From contig CBDUZI010000009.1 of NCBI GenBank assembly GCA_965371665.1, positions 1-46,565 of the forward strand: a DNA stretch of 46,565 nucleotides, given 5' to 3'. Below the pieces are notes generated by a model. That model was not told where the DNA came from and did not search any database. It saw only the letters and a list, made by a program, of their open reading frames with translations. A program made the translations under genes and the position numbers. The stretch comes from JAUVAV01 sp965371665 (GTDB lineage: Bacteria > Oederibacteriota > JAAXVQ01 > JAUVAV01). Numbering within the stretch: the first letter of the stretch is position 1; the number at the start of each line of letters is the position of its first letter. Positions 39,432 to 46,565 of the stretch are shown here, piece after piece.

Positions 39432-40591
39432 CTTTCGGAGTACCGGCGCAGGCAGTTCTTCCAATTATTCCGCATTTCCGCCAGCGAGTCGCCGCCGAAT
39501 TTTTCCTGCCAAACTTTAACTAATTCGATCGCCATTACAGCTTCACCCACCACAGCGGCCGCCGGAACCGCGCAAACATCCGAGCGTTCATATCCAGCTT
39601 TTAACGCGCGCTTGGTTAGCATATCTACTGAAGGCAGGGGATGGAGCAGGCTCGCAATCGGCTTCATAGCCGCGCGCAGCAACAGGGGCTCGCCCGTACT
39701 CATGCCCCCTTCCAAACCGCCGGCATGATTGGTCCGGCGCCCATATTTACCGCTCCGGCTATAGGTGATAATATCATGCACTTGGGATCCCGGCTTCCCG
39801 GCCCCGGCAAATCCCATCCCGAATTCCACTCCTTTAATCGCGGGAATACTCATTACCGCTCCGGCCAGGCGCATATCCAGACGGCGGTCCCATTGCACAT
39901 GGCTTCCCAAACCCGGAGGCAATCCCCAGGCGGAAACTGTAAATATCCCGCCCAAAGTATCCCCAGCTTTGGCCGCCCGGTCAATCGCACGACACATGGC
40001 CTTGGCTGCGACTTCACTGGGACAACGCACATCTGATTTTTCAGCCTGACGGGTCAAGCGGGCCGGATTTCCCAAGACTAACCTGGTCCGTATCCCTCCA
40101 ATGACTTCCACCCATGAACCGATCTTGATTTCAAAAACTTCCAGCAGGACCTTGGCTACTGCGCCGGCTGCTACGCGAGCCGCGGTCTCCCGGGCCGAGG
40201 CACGTTCCAGAATGTCCCTCAAATCTTGCCGGTCATATTTCAGCGCACCTGCCAGGTCCGCATGCCCGGGACGGGGACGATGAAGTTTCTGAATCTTGAC
40301 CCCGGCCGCAGGCTTTTCCCGGACCATGATGGTTTGCCAATTTTTCCAATCCCGATTAGCTATCGTCAGACACAGCGGCGAGCCCAGAGTTTGTCCCTGC
40401 CGAAGACCGGAGCAAATTACAACCTGATCATTCTCTATCCGCATGCGGGCGCCGCGTCCGTAACCTTTTTGCCGCCGCGCCAGTTCATAGTTTAACCGGC
40501 TCGCTTCCAGCGACAGCCCGGCCGGCAACCCTTCAATAATAACCGTCAAACCAGGGCCGTGGGATTCCCCGGCTGTAAGAAATCTAAACAT
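39428..40591 (-). CDS. aroC: Chorismate synthase
   Basis: A 387-residue enzyme making chorismate from EPSP using reduced FMN. The signatures are TAGESHGPGLTVIIEGLPAG at the N-terminus, RRQKGYGRGARM, RPGHADLAGALKY, the ARETAARVAAGAVAK stretch, GVEFGMGFAGA and the C-terminal AVPAAAVVGEAVMAIEL. All three family blocks are present and the length is within the usual 350-390. It starts 8 nt after pilQ with GGAAGT upstream. In many proteobacteria pilMNOPQ is followed by aroK and aroB; here aroC takes the first position. Confidence 0.96.
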   Translation of the reverse strand: MFRFLTAGESHGPGLTVIIEGLPAGLSLEASRLNYELARRQKGYGRGARMRIENDQVVICSGLRQGQTLGSPLCLTIANRDWKNWQTIMVREKPAAGVKIQKLHRPRPGHADLAGALKYDRQDLRDILERASARETAARVAAGAVAKVLLEVFEIKIGSWVEVIGGIRTRLVLGNPARLTRQAEKSDVRCPSEVAAKAMCRAIDRAAKAGDTLGGIFTVSAWGLPPGLGSHVQWDRRLDMRLAGAVMSIPAIKGVEFGMGFAGAGKPGSQVHDIITYSRSGKYGRRTNHAGGLEGGMSTGEPLLLRAAMKPIASLLHPLPSVDMLTKRALKAGYERSDVCAVPAAAVVGEAVMAIELVKVWQEKFGGDSLAEMRNNWKNCLRRYSER

Positions 40592-40599
40592 ACTTCCAC

Positions 40600-42855
40600 T
40601 TACTCCAAAATATGCGGCGTCAGGAAAACCACCAGCTCGATTTTTTCCTTGATTTTCACCTTGCTCTTAAAGAGTAATCCCAATAGAGGAATATCTCCGA
40701 GCAGCGGCACTTTTGATTCCTTGATGGATTCTTCATCCCGCACCATGCCGCCGATCGCCATGGTTTCGCCGTCTTTAACCAGCATCTGAGTCGTGGCGGA
40801 ACGCGAGGAGGTAATCGGCGGCGTTCCATCCTTCACTATGGTGGTTACTTCCAGGATAAGCGGATTTAAGAGCACTTCACGATCCTTGGTAATCTGGGGG
40901 GTTATGGTCAAGGTAATCGGCAGTTCCAGGTATTCGATCACGTTGGAAATCACTCCGTTACTAACCATACTAGTCTGATAAGGTATATTCTTGCTGGCCC
41001 TTAAAGTAGCGGTTTGATTGTTAAGGACTGCCACCCGGGGATTGGAAATGGTATTCACCGCACCCTTGGCTTCCAGCATGGAAATCGTGGCATTCAAATC
41101 CACCCCGGATTTGAGAGTTCCCAAGGTAATCGCGGCCACTGCTCCCACAGCCTCGGGAATTGAGGTGACCGCAAATTGGGGATCCGTCACAGGATTAGTG
41201 GAAGTGGCATCCCAGCGGATACCCAGTTCCTGCTTATTGGATCGTGAAATCTCAACAATCCGGGCCTCGATCATAACCTGCAGAGCCTTGGTGTCCAGAC
41301 GGCTAATCATATTGGAAATCTGGGGCATATTTCCGGGAAGATCGGTAATCACTAAAGAATTTCCCTGCTCATTTTTTTCTATGGATCCCAGCGATGAGAT
41401 ACTGGCCTTGATCATAGGAATTATTTTTTTGGGTTGGGTATAACTCAAATCAAAAGTCCGGGTGATCAAACGCCGCTGGACATCCATATCCCGCATAATG
41501 GCCCTAATCCTGGTCATATCTCCGGGAATGGCTGAAACAATCACGCGGTTATTGTGAGTATCGATCTGGACCTTGCCCTTGGCTCCTTCTGTAAAAGCCT
41601 CGGTAATCGTTTCCTGGATATTTGAATTCTTCACATCCCAATTTTTCAAGGTGAAAACCTGGGTCTTGGTGGCAAATTCCGAGGCTAAGCCTACGCGCAG
41701 GATATTCCGGCTGATAGTATAGCCCAGCTTGCGCGGCCGCAAAATGAAATCCAGCACTGTCTCAAAAGCCTGTTGGTTGATGGTTACGGTCACCATTCCT
41801 TGAACGTCGGTTAGACCTTCGGCGCCCGGAGTGAGTACCAGGTCAAAACCCGCATCATGCGCCAAAGCACGTAAAACCGCGGCTAGATCCGCATTCTGGA
41901 AATCCACCGACATCAGGGCCCGCAAATTACCCTGCCGGCCGGCCTCCCGGGAAATAGTTCCCGGGTTATCGAATTCAACCACGATCTGGTTCTGGTCCCG
42001 AAAGAGCAGGTACGGACTATTCCGCGTCATCTGAACGGTAACCTTGACTATCGATTCTCCCGCTTCCCGCTGTTGATAGGCATTGACTTTTTTGATCGGT
42101 CCCTTCGGCAGCCCGGACAGAGGCCCCCGCCAGGAAAGCGAAGCTCCTTGAATAAAAAGTGAAAGCCGGTGTCCTTTTTTAGTTCGTTGCACACGATAAC
42201 GAACCTGACCGTCTGTCGTAACCGTCAGCCGGGTTTTTTCACCCAGATTTTCGGCGGCTACGTCCACTACCTGGTAGTCGTTCCCGGCCGGAGTTTGAGG
42301 TCCGGGTAAATCCGCTTGCTCGTAGACAGTTTGTGGTTCAGACTTTGCCGCCCGGCGGCGGGAAGGCGGCGCAGAAACGGAAGACGCGGAAAAATTCTCC
42401 GGCATAAGGTTAATGCCCTGAGCGTGGCTCCGGCGTTCCCATTTCACGGCCTCGGTTAAATCCAGTACTATCCAAACCTCTTCGTCATGTTGAGCGGCCC
42501 GTACGCGGATCAGGGGCGGTTGATTCACCTCCAAGGTTGTAGGTTTCCATGTCAGCAGTGCCCCGTGTACTTTTAACAGCACACGCTGGGGCTGGTCCAG
42601 GTAATGGATGGAACTCCCGACTTTCCCGGTAGTTATTATCTTCACCTGTGGTTTGTTGTCAACCGTCTCCACTTCAACCCCGGTCAGCTTTTCCTGTCCG
42701 ACTGTCAGCCATTCCTCCGGCCCAGTATTTTCTGCGTGAATTTGCGCTTCCGCCAACTGCCGGCTGCCGGTTCCCCACCAACCAAGCGTCATGCTCAAGG
42801 TTCCCAGCAGCAAAGCCGGTATAAACACCAACCCCCACTTGCTTTGCTTATTCAT
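40600..42855 (-). CDS. pilQ: Type IV pilus secretin PilQ
   Basis: A 751-residue outer-membrane secretin through which the pilus exits. The N-terminal hydrophobic segment (8-27) is an export signal. Two AMIN-type peptidoglycan-binding domains follow at about 50-135 and 193-297, then a secretin/TonB short domain at 312-390 (LMSVDFQNADLAAVLRALAH), an N1-type domain to about 540, and the secretin core to the end. The core shows ALQVMIEARIVEISRSNKQELGIRW, NTISNPRVAVLNNQTA and the closing signature VPLLGDIPLLGLLFKS followed by VVFLTPHIL. It is separated from pilP by 90 nt containing a small CCGGC-ATG-GCCGG hairpin. Confidence 0.95.
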   Translation of the reverse strand: MNKQSKWGLVFIPALLLGTLSMTLGWWGTGSRQLAEAQIHAENTGPEEWLTVGQEKLTGVEVETVDNKPQVKIITTGKVGSSIHYLDQPQRVLLKVHGALLTWKPTTLEVNQPPLIRVRAAQHDEEVWIVLDLTEAVKWERRSHAQGINLMPENFSASSVSAPPSRRRAAKSEPQTVYEQADLPGPQTPAGNDYQVVDVAAENLGEKTRLTVTTDGQVRYRVQRTKKGHRLSLFIQGASLSWRGPLSGLPKGPIKKVNAYQQREAGESIVKVTVQMTRNSPYLLFRDQNQIVVEFDNPGTISREAGRQGNLRALMSVDFQNADLAAVLRALAHDAGFDLVLTPGAEGLTDVQGMVTVTINQQAFETVLDFILRPRKLGYTISRNILRVGLASEFATKTQVFTLKNWDVKNSNIQETITEAFTEGAKGKVQIDTHNNRVIVSAIPGDMTRIRAIMRDMDVQRRLITRTFDLSYTQPKKIIPMIKASISSLGSIEKNEQGNSLVITDLPGNMPQISNMISRLDTKALQVMIEARIVEISRSNKQELGIRWDATSTNPVTDPQFAVTSIPEAVGAVAAITLGTLKSGVDLNATISMLEAKGAVNTISNPRVAVLNNQTATLRASKNIPYQTSMVSNGVISNVIEYLELPITLTITPQITKDREVLLNPLILEVTTIVKDGTPPITSSRSATTQMLVKDGETMAIGGMVRDEESIKESKVPLLGDIPLLGLLFKSKVKIKEKIELVVFLTPHILE

Positions 42856-42945
42856 GTGCGGGTCATCACTCCCTTCCGGTCATTTGAATTTTTACTGCTC
42901 CGGCCATGCCGGAATTTATTCTAAATTAGTTGCGGAAAAATGATT

Positions 42946-43380
42946 TTAATGTAACCGGAAAACAATTTCCCGGTCTCCCTGCTTTAAAACCACCTTCCGG
43001 GGATTGCTGATTTCACCGGTTATTTCCGGTACCGGTTGAAAATTTTCCCGATACAGCCGCTCTCCCCTGAGTAAATAGCCGAATTTCGGCCCGGTCCGGG
43101 AAGAAAACAAAGCCAAGGCCCGTTGCGGGTTCCTGATAATACCCGTCAGTTTCAGGTTTTCAATATCCACTTGTTCCGTAACCTTATGCAGTTTCCCAAA
43201 CCGCGGCGGGAGAAAGGGATCACTTCTGCCTTTAGTTTTATAAACCGGTTGCGGGCCCGTCTGCAGAGTAAGTTTTTTTTCCTCGGCCTCCAAACTATAA
43301 ATCAGGCCGCTAAGGCCTATGACCATGGACAAGATCATTATTCCCCGAATTCCCCTAGGTACCGCCGGTTTGCGTTTCAT
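42946..43380 (-). CDS. pilP: PilP-like pilus assembly protein
   Basis: A 144-residue periplasmic protein with an N-terminal hydrophobic segment (IMILSMVIGLSGLIYS, 14-29). The body has the PilP pattern: RSDPFLPP, VDIENLKLTGIIRNPQRALALF, GYLLRGERLY and the final GDREIVFRL, matching the family beta-sandwich that links PilN/PilO to the secretin. There is no lipobox cysteine, so unlike many PilPs it may be anchored by an uncleaved helix. The ATG overlaps the pilO stop (ATGA). Position between pilO and pilQ is strong support. Confidence 0.85.
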   Translation of the reverse strand: MKRKPAVPRGIRGIMILSMVIGLSGLIYSLEAEEKKLTLQTGPQPVYKTKGRSDPFLPPRFGKLHKVTEQVDIENLKLTGIIRNPQRALALFSSRTGPKFGYLLRGERLYRENFQPVPEITGEISNPRKVVLKQGDREIVFRLH

Positions 43381-43982
43381 TCTCGGTCTTTTTCTTTCTT
43401 GGCTGATTTTTTTGCCTCCGGGTCCTCCCGGTGATGAAGCGAGCGGCTGTCAAACACATACGTTACCAAGGTCAGTTCAGCCGTAACCGACTCAGTTTCA
43501 TCCGCCTTTTCCTTTCCGGTAATTTGCAGGTCTTGGGTATTAACCAGCCGCGGCAGCGCGGCCAATTGGCTTAAAAACATTCCCAACTGATGATATCCAC
43601 AGGTAACCACAATCCGCACCGGCTGTTCCACGAACCCTTCCCTGGCTACTAAGGCCTGAGGGGCGAATTGAAATTCCTTGATATTGCATTTGGTCGCGGC
43701 CCGCGTAACTGCCTTCAGCAAAGCGGCTATGCGGGGGCGGCTTGGTATGCGTTCCTGCAGGCGGTACATCTCCAGTTTAACCTGGGCCGCCCGCTCCTTG
43801 AACTCATCGTATTGGGTCAACAATTTGCGCGCCGCTTTCAACTCCTGCTGCTTAATATTTAACTCCCGGCGGCGTTCGTTTTGACGCTTGGCCAAGGGAG
43901 AATAAGCGCCTATTACATAGGCCGCCAGTAAGCCGACAACGGCTAATCCGGCCGCAATATAAATATAAATCCGGCGATTCAC
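43377..43982 (-). CDS. pilO: PilO-like pilus assembly protein
   Basis: A 201-residue inner-membrane protein: one transmembrane helix at 6-26, a coiled coil at about 32-80 (RQNERRRELNIKQQELKAARK), then a ferredoxin-like periplasmic domain including VRIVVTCGYHQLGMFLSQLAALPRLV, typical of PilO. PilO pairs with PilN in the alignment complex between the inner-membrane motor and PilQ. It starts at GTG (43982), overlapping the pilN stop as GTGA. The C-terminus is a run of charged residues (EDPEAKKSAKKEKDRE) that is probably disordered. Confidence 0.87.
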   Translation of the reverse strand: MNRRIYIYIAAGLAVVGLLAAYVIGAYSPLAKRQNERRRELNIKQQELKAARKLLTQYDEFKERAAQVKLEMYRLQERIPSRPRIAALLKAVTRAATKCNIKEFQFAPQALVAREGFVEQPVRIVVTCGYHQLGMFLSQLAALPRLVNTQDLQITGKEKADETESVTAELTLVTYVFDSRSLHHREDPEAKKSAKKEKDRE

Positions 43983-44557
43983 TGCCGCGCCCCGGCTTGC
44001 AGCTCATAGGAACCATTCAGCTTTAGCTTAAACTGAACCTGGGATTGATCTTGGTTTTTGACTTCGGTCAAGGATTCCAGCCCGACGTCCGAAAATAATG
44101 CCGACCTTTCCAAGGCCGTTAAAAAATCCGCCACGGTTATTTTATTATAGGCCTGTCCTTCCATAATCAGCACCAATCCGGCGTCCGGTTTTCTCCTCTG
44201 CGACTGCAGCCGGGTCAGCCACATATCATCGCGAACCACGTCCGCCAATTCATCCAGTATGGAAATCCAGGTAGTGTGCTGAACCATCAATTTTTCCTGC
44301 AAGACCCGGCTTTTCTGCACCTGTTGCTCTTGCCCGATAAGCTTCCGTAATTCTTCGATTTTCTCGGAGAACAGCTCCTCCGCGGAATTAATCCTCTTCA
44401 ACTTCGCCTCGATCCGATAAGTTTGCACCAGTAAACCCATCAGCAATAAAACCAATACCAGCGTTCCGGCCGAACCGCCGATAAGCATGTAGGTATATAA
44501 CTTTATCATGCCCTTGGTTTTACGAATTTTCAAAGGCAGTAGATTAATTTTAACCAC
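43979..44557 (-). CDS. pilN: PilN-like pilus assembly protein
   Basis: A 192-residue inner-membrane protein. It begins with the short cytoplasmic motif VKINLLPLK that binds PilM (family form INLLP). Next come one transmembrane helix at about 24-46, a periplasmic coiled coil (IEAKLKRINSAEELFSEKIE) and a C-terminal domain with GQAYNKITVADFLTALERSALF. The start is GTG at 44557, just after the pilM stop. Operon position and the INLLP motif make the call secure. Confidence 0.9.
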   Translation of the reverse strand: MVKINLLPLKIRKTKGMIKLYTYMLIGGSAGTLVLVLLLMGLLVQTYRIEAKLKRINSAEELFSEKIEELRKLIGQEQQVQKSRVLQEKLMVQHTTWISILDELADVVRDDMWLTRLQSQRRKPDAGLVLIMEGQAYNKITVADFLTALERSALFSDVGLESLTEVKNQDQSQVQFKLKLNGSYELQAGARQ

Positions 44558-44560
44558 GTT

Positions 44561-45667
44561 TTAGTCCGCCTGGCGCATGGCGAGTCCCACTACCACATTA
44601 AACATCTGGGCTCGCGCCGTGATAAAACCGATGTCAAACTCTTTTTCCGGAATACTGATTTTTTGAAAGGGATCATTCATTTCTACGGCCAGGTTAAGCT
44701 TGTTCGCAAGATATTTATCAATTTTTTTCAGACGGGAAGTCCCGCCGGAAAGCCGGATGCGGGAAATAGTTCCCCGTCGAATAGAGCTCTCATAGTAATC
44801 AAAAGAGCGCTGGATTTCCGCTACCAATTTATTCAATACCGGAGTAATGGCTTCACCAATCCGGTTGACCTCGTCATCTTTGCCGGGCATCTCCATTTGC
44901 ATAATGTCTTCGGATTCAATCAGGACTTCGCCCGCCCGAAATTTCAATTCCTCAGCCTGAACAAAAGAAATCCCGAATTCCCTCTGAATCTCCCGGGTAA
45001 AATTATTTCCCGCCACCGCCACATCCCGGGTCAAATGGGAAACGCCGTTTTCCAGGATATTGATAGTGGTTAATTTGGCGCCGATATTAATCAGACTGAT
45101 CGTCTCTCCCTCGGTCTGGTCGAAATTATAGATAAAGGCATTTTCCAGCGCAAAAGTATCCACATCAATCACAGCCGGTGTCAAGCCGACCCGCTTCAAA
45201 AGATCGACATGCCGGTCAATGATATCCTCCTTGGCCGCTACCAGCAGAACCTCTATTTTTCTCTGGCCGTCCTCTTCCAATTCTCCGAGAACTTCAAAAT
45301 CCAGAACTACCTGATCAATCGCCAGGGGTATATACTGCTCAGCTTCGTAGGTAATTACATTTTTCAACTCATCTTCGCTCATGTAGGGAAGTTTGACGTA
45401 ACGGACAATAACTGAATCGCCGGAGATTGCAGTTACAACATTCCTGGCGCGAAGATCATTTTCTTTCATTAATTGTTTGATAATTCGCGCGATAAGTTCG
45501 TTTTTCTCGGCAGGATCCGCCTCTTCCTGTACTTCCGGCGGAATTTCCAGCATGGCAAGATTTCCCAGGCGCAGCTTGTCGCCTTTTCCTTTTAATTGAA
45601 CAGCTTTAATAGAATGAGTGCCAATATCCAGGCCGATTATTCCTCGTTTGTTCAGAAATCCAAACAC
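44561..45667 (-). CDS. pilM: Type IV pilus assembly ATPase-like PilM
   Basis: A 368-residue actin-fold cytoplasmic protein that binds the PilN N-terminus. Motifs: IIGLDIGTHSIKAVQLK (phosphate 1), VVTAISGDSVIVRYVKLPYM, a long SHS2-type insertion, INIGAKLTTINIL (phosphate 2) and IRLSGGTSRLKKIDKYL (adenosine). The start is GTG at 45667 with a strong GAGGAGG about 6 nt upstream. It opens the pilMNOPQ-aroC-aroK-ptb operon. No pilin, PilB, PilT or PilC gene is in the window. Confidence 0.94.
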   Translation of the reverse strand: MFGFLNKRGIIGLDIGTHSIKAVQLKGKGDKLRLGNLAMLEIPPEVQEEADPAEKNELIARIIKQLMKENDLRARNVVTAISGDSVIVRYVKLPYMSEDELKNVITYEAEQYIPLAIDQVVLDFEVLGELEEDGQRKIEVLLVAAKEDIIDRHVDLLKRVGLTPAVIDVDTFALENAFIYNFDQTEGETISLINIGAKLTTINILENGVSHLTRDVAVAGNNFTREIQREFGISFVQAEELKFRAGEVLIESEDIMQMEMPGKDDEVNRIGEAITPVLNKLVAEIQRSFDYYESSIRRGTISRIRLSGGTSRLKKIDKYLANKLNLAVEMNDPFQKISIPEKEFDIGFITARAQMFNVVVGLAMRQAD

Positions 45668-45728
45668 CCGCGCCTCCTCGATTTGCTCAGACTAGTTGTT
45701 CTCCTTCTATTTTATAGCGCGTATTGGA

Positions 45729-45757
45729 GTAGGGGCAGGTTTAAAACCTACCACTAC
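45729..45757. repeat. GTAGGGGC palindrome in the pilM leader
   Basis: GTAGGGGCAGGTT and the complement of AACCTACCACTAC form a 13-bp imperfect stem (11 of 13) with a 3-nt loop. It lies between the pilM promoter and the pilM start, so it would fold in the leader RNA. It is the most complete copy of the GTAGGGGC family in the window. Confidence 0.6.
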
Positions 45758-45774
45758 ATATTGACATTACTTGG

Positions 45775-45803
45775 AGTATAATTGTCATTCCCGGAAAAAT
45801 CAA
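45775..45803 (-). promoter_or_regulatory. Promoter of the pilM operon
   Basis: On the minus strand TTGATT (45798-45803) is followed after 17 bp by TATACT (45775-45780), four and five matches to the sigma70 hexamers. The leader to the GTG start is about 100 nt and contains the GTAGGGGC palindrome. The spacer includes TGTCATTCCCGG in complement, a half of the GTCATTCC repeat. A second TATAAA at 45711-45716 lacks a -35 partner. Confidence 0.5.
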
Positions 45804-45942
45804 GAAAAAAAAGCAAAAACAGGATTAAATCCGCGGCCGCTTCAGGTTGCTATCCCTTGCTGCCGGGGGCTGGAATTACAAATTCCGGATTTTTTAGCAC
45901 AGATTTGAAATCAGCTTCCAGAGTCCGGCGAGCACCGGGCTT

Positions 45943-46194
45943 TTATTCGTAAATATCTTTTCTATGCCCGATTCGTAAAATCAACCAACCATCACGGATT
46001 ACCGTGTAAATAACTCGGTAATCGCCGATTCTCAGCCTCCAAAGACCTTCGAAATCGCCGGTTAATCTTTTGCCTTTATGCGAATTTTCCGACAATACTT
46101 TCTGGATTTGATTCATAATTTTTATCCGCTGAGCAGAATCAATCTTTTTAATATCTTTGCTGACAGACTTTTTGAAATAGATTTTGTTATTCAC
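45943..46194 (-). CDS. RelE/ParE-family toxin
   Basis: An 83-residue basic protein of the RelE/ParE superfamily. The pattern KKSVSKDIKKIDSAQRIKIMNQIQ, then LTGDFEGLWRLRIGDYRVIYTVIRDG and the closing ILRIGHRKDIYE is typical of RelE-like mRNA interferases; ParE-type gyrase poisons share much of it, so the target is not certain. It starts at GTG (46194) and overlaps the antitoxin frame by 8 nt, the classic coupling that keeps antitoxin in excess. The 130-nt gap after it towards the pilM promoter shows only a GGAATT-ACA-AATTCC hairpin. Confidence 0.9.
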   Translation of the reverse strand: MNNKIYFKKSVSKDIKKIDSAQRIKIMNQIQKVLSENSHKGKRLTGDFEGLWRLRIGDYRVIYTVIRDGWLILRIGHRKDIYE

Positions 46195-46399
46195 TAAGTG
46201 ATCTCATTTTTTTCGCGGAAATGATCTCATCATCCTTATCGTTGAGTCTGTCAAGGGCGATTTGATAATCAACATACTCATGGATATATACTTCAATCGC
46301 TTTTCTTATTATAAAGCTTTTGGTCCTTTGAAGTTTTTTAGATACTTCTTCCACCTGTCGAGCGACATCATCAGGCACTCGCAAAGCAATGGTATGCAT
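46187..46399 (-). CDS. Ribbon-helix-helix antitoxin (CopG/RelB-like)
   Basis: A 70-residue protein. The N-terminus MHTIALRVPDDVARQVEEVSKKLQRTKSFIIRKAIEVYIHEY is a ribbon-helix-helix DNA-binding domain: a beta-strand with alternating residues, then two helices around RTKSF. The tail after residue 45 is acidic and would wrap the toxin (DRLNDKDDEIISAKKMRSL). GGGAGG lies 5-6 nt before the ATG. It overlaps the toxin start and has a palindromic operator right upstream, so autoregulation by the toxin-antitoxin complex is expected. Confidence 0.9.
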   Translation of the reverse strand: MHTIALRVPDDVARQVEEVSKKLQRTKSFIIRKAIEVYIHEYVDYQIALDRLNDKDDEIISAKKMRSLSE

Positions 46400-46411
46400 A
46401 ACTAAACCTCC

Positions 46412-46435
46412 CTTATATTACATTTGTAATATAAG
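46412..46435. promoter_or_regulatory. Palindromic operator of the toxin-antitoxin operon
   Basis: A 24-bp near-perfect palindrome, CTTATATTACAT-TTGTAATATAAG (11 of 12 pairs). It lies between the -10 box and the ribosome site of the antitoxin gene and touches the -10. This is the usual place for the ribbon-helix-helix autoregulatory site. Confidence 0.7.
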
Positions 46436-46462
46436 TATTGCACTGTATAACAAAGATGTCAA
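46434..46462 (-). promoter_or_regulatory. Promoter of the toxin-antitoxin operon
   Basis: Minus strand: perfect -35 TTGACA (46457-46462), 17-bp spacer, -10 AATACT (46434-46439, four of six). The -10 overlaps the edge of the palindromic operator, so bound repressor would block RNA polymerase. The leader is about 30 nt. Confidence 0.6.
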
Positions 46463-46513
46463 TAAAAATTGGGGGCGCTGAGTAATCTGTTAGTTACGGA
46501 TTAATTATAAGGT

Positions 46514-46565
46514 CTAGGAGCCTGTCGGACTTTAGTCATTCTCCCCCTTTTGTAAAGGGGGCAGG
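46514..46565. mobile_element. MITE-like element, copy cut by the window end
   Basis: The first 52 bases of a second copy of the 1071-1238 element in inverted orientation. It starts with the terminal repeat CTAGGAGCCTGTCGGACTT and runs into the CCCCCTTTTGTAAAGGGGG hairpin. Only one base differs from the complement of 1188-1239. The rest lies outside the window. Confidence 0.7.

Noticed and set aside
45870..45890. GGAATT-ACA-AATTCC hairpin followed by GGATTTTTT on the plus strand as a terminator
   Set aside because: No plus-strand gene leads into it, and on the minus strand, where the toxin gene ends, no T-run follows the stem.

Overview
This window is about 46.6 kb of a Gram-negative bacterial genome. 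The outer membrane is shown by lptD and by a complete pilMNOPQ set with a PilQ secretin. Every supported gene lies on the minus strand. Many neighbours overlap by ATGA/GTGA or sit within 30 nt of each other, so the window reads as a few long operons running from high to low coordinates. The lineage cannot be fixed from the sequence alone. The very large envelope protein opening with a DLHCHE-type motif, the uncultivated-style gene mix and the many short hairpin repeats suggest a candidate phylum such as Omnitrophota. That is an impression, not a demonstration.

Layout from low to high coordinates. (1) 50-7340: nucleotide-sugar operon, transcribed ugd-rfbA-rfbB-gmd-rmlD-like-flippase-like membrane protein-rmd, behind a good extended -10 promoter at 7377-7405. 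It should make UDP-glucuronate, dTDP-4-keto-6-deoxyglucose and GDP-rhamnose-type sugars for surface polysaccharide. (2) 7419-10840: a MalK/UgpC-type ABC ATPase followed by lptD, behind a strong sigma70-like promoter. (3) 10912-18609: hslV-hslU-argB-argD-argF-argG-argH as one tight operon (protease plus arginine synthesis). (4) About 18640-22250: an AT-rich insert with a membrane glycosyltransferase (followed in frame by an 80-codon open tail after an amber stop) and a secreted tail-fibre-like protein. (5) 22254-28751: xerC, a DUF4388-like gene, topA, a beta-barrel protein and dprA. With hslVU this looks like the widespread dprA-topA-xerC-hslVU neighbourhood, split by the insert. (6) 28758-33560: cheA-cheC-FtsA-like ATPase, running into dprA. 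(7) 33686-37705: a 1339-residue membrane-anchored protein that appears to join a TraB/Tiki/ChaN-like domain to a GH130-like beta-propeller. (8) 38009-45667: pilM-N-O-P-Q-aroC-aroK-ptb, with a promoter at 45775-45803. (9) 45943-46462: a RelE/ParE-type toxin and ribbon-helix-helix antitoxin with promoter and palindromic operator.

Short repeats run through the gaps. Two families of MITE-like elements share the outer inverted repeat CTAGGAGCYTG (1071-1238, 46514-end, 37828-38012). Three GTCATTCC...GGAATGAC hairpins and several GTAGGGGC fragments are also present. Some touch genes: stop codons of ptb, dprA and possibly argG lie in repeat sequence, and one hairpin has been incorporated into the open N-terminus of the beta-barrel gene.

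The items most worth follow-up are the 1339-aa fusion protein, the cheA-cheC-FtsA-like operon lacking cheW/cheY/cheD, the amber-interrupted glycosyltransferase, and the repeat families. No tRNA, rRNA, CRISPR array or replication origin was recognised.
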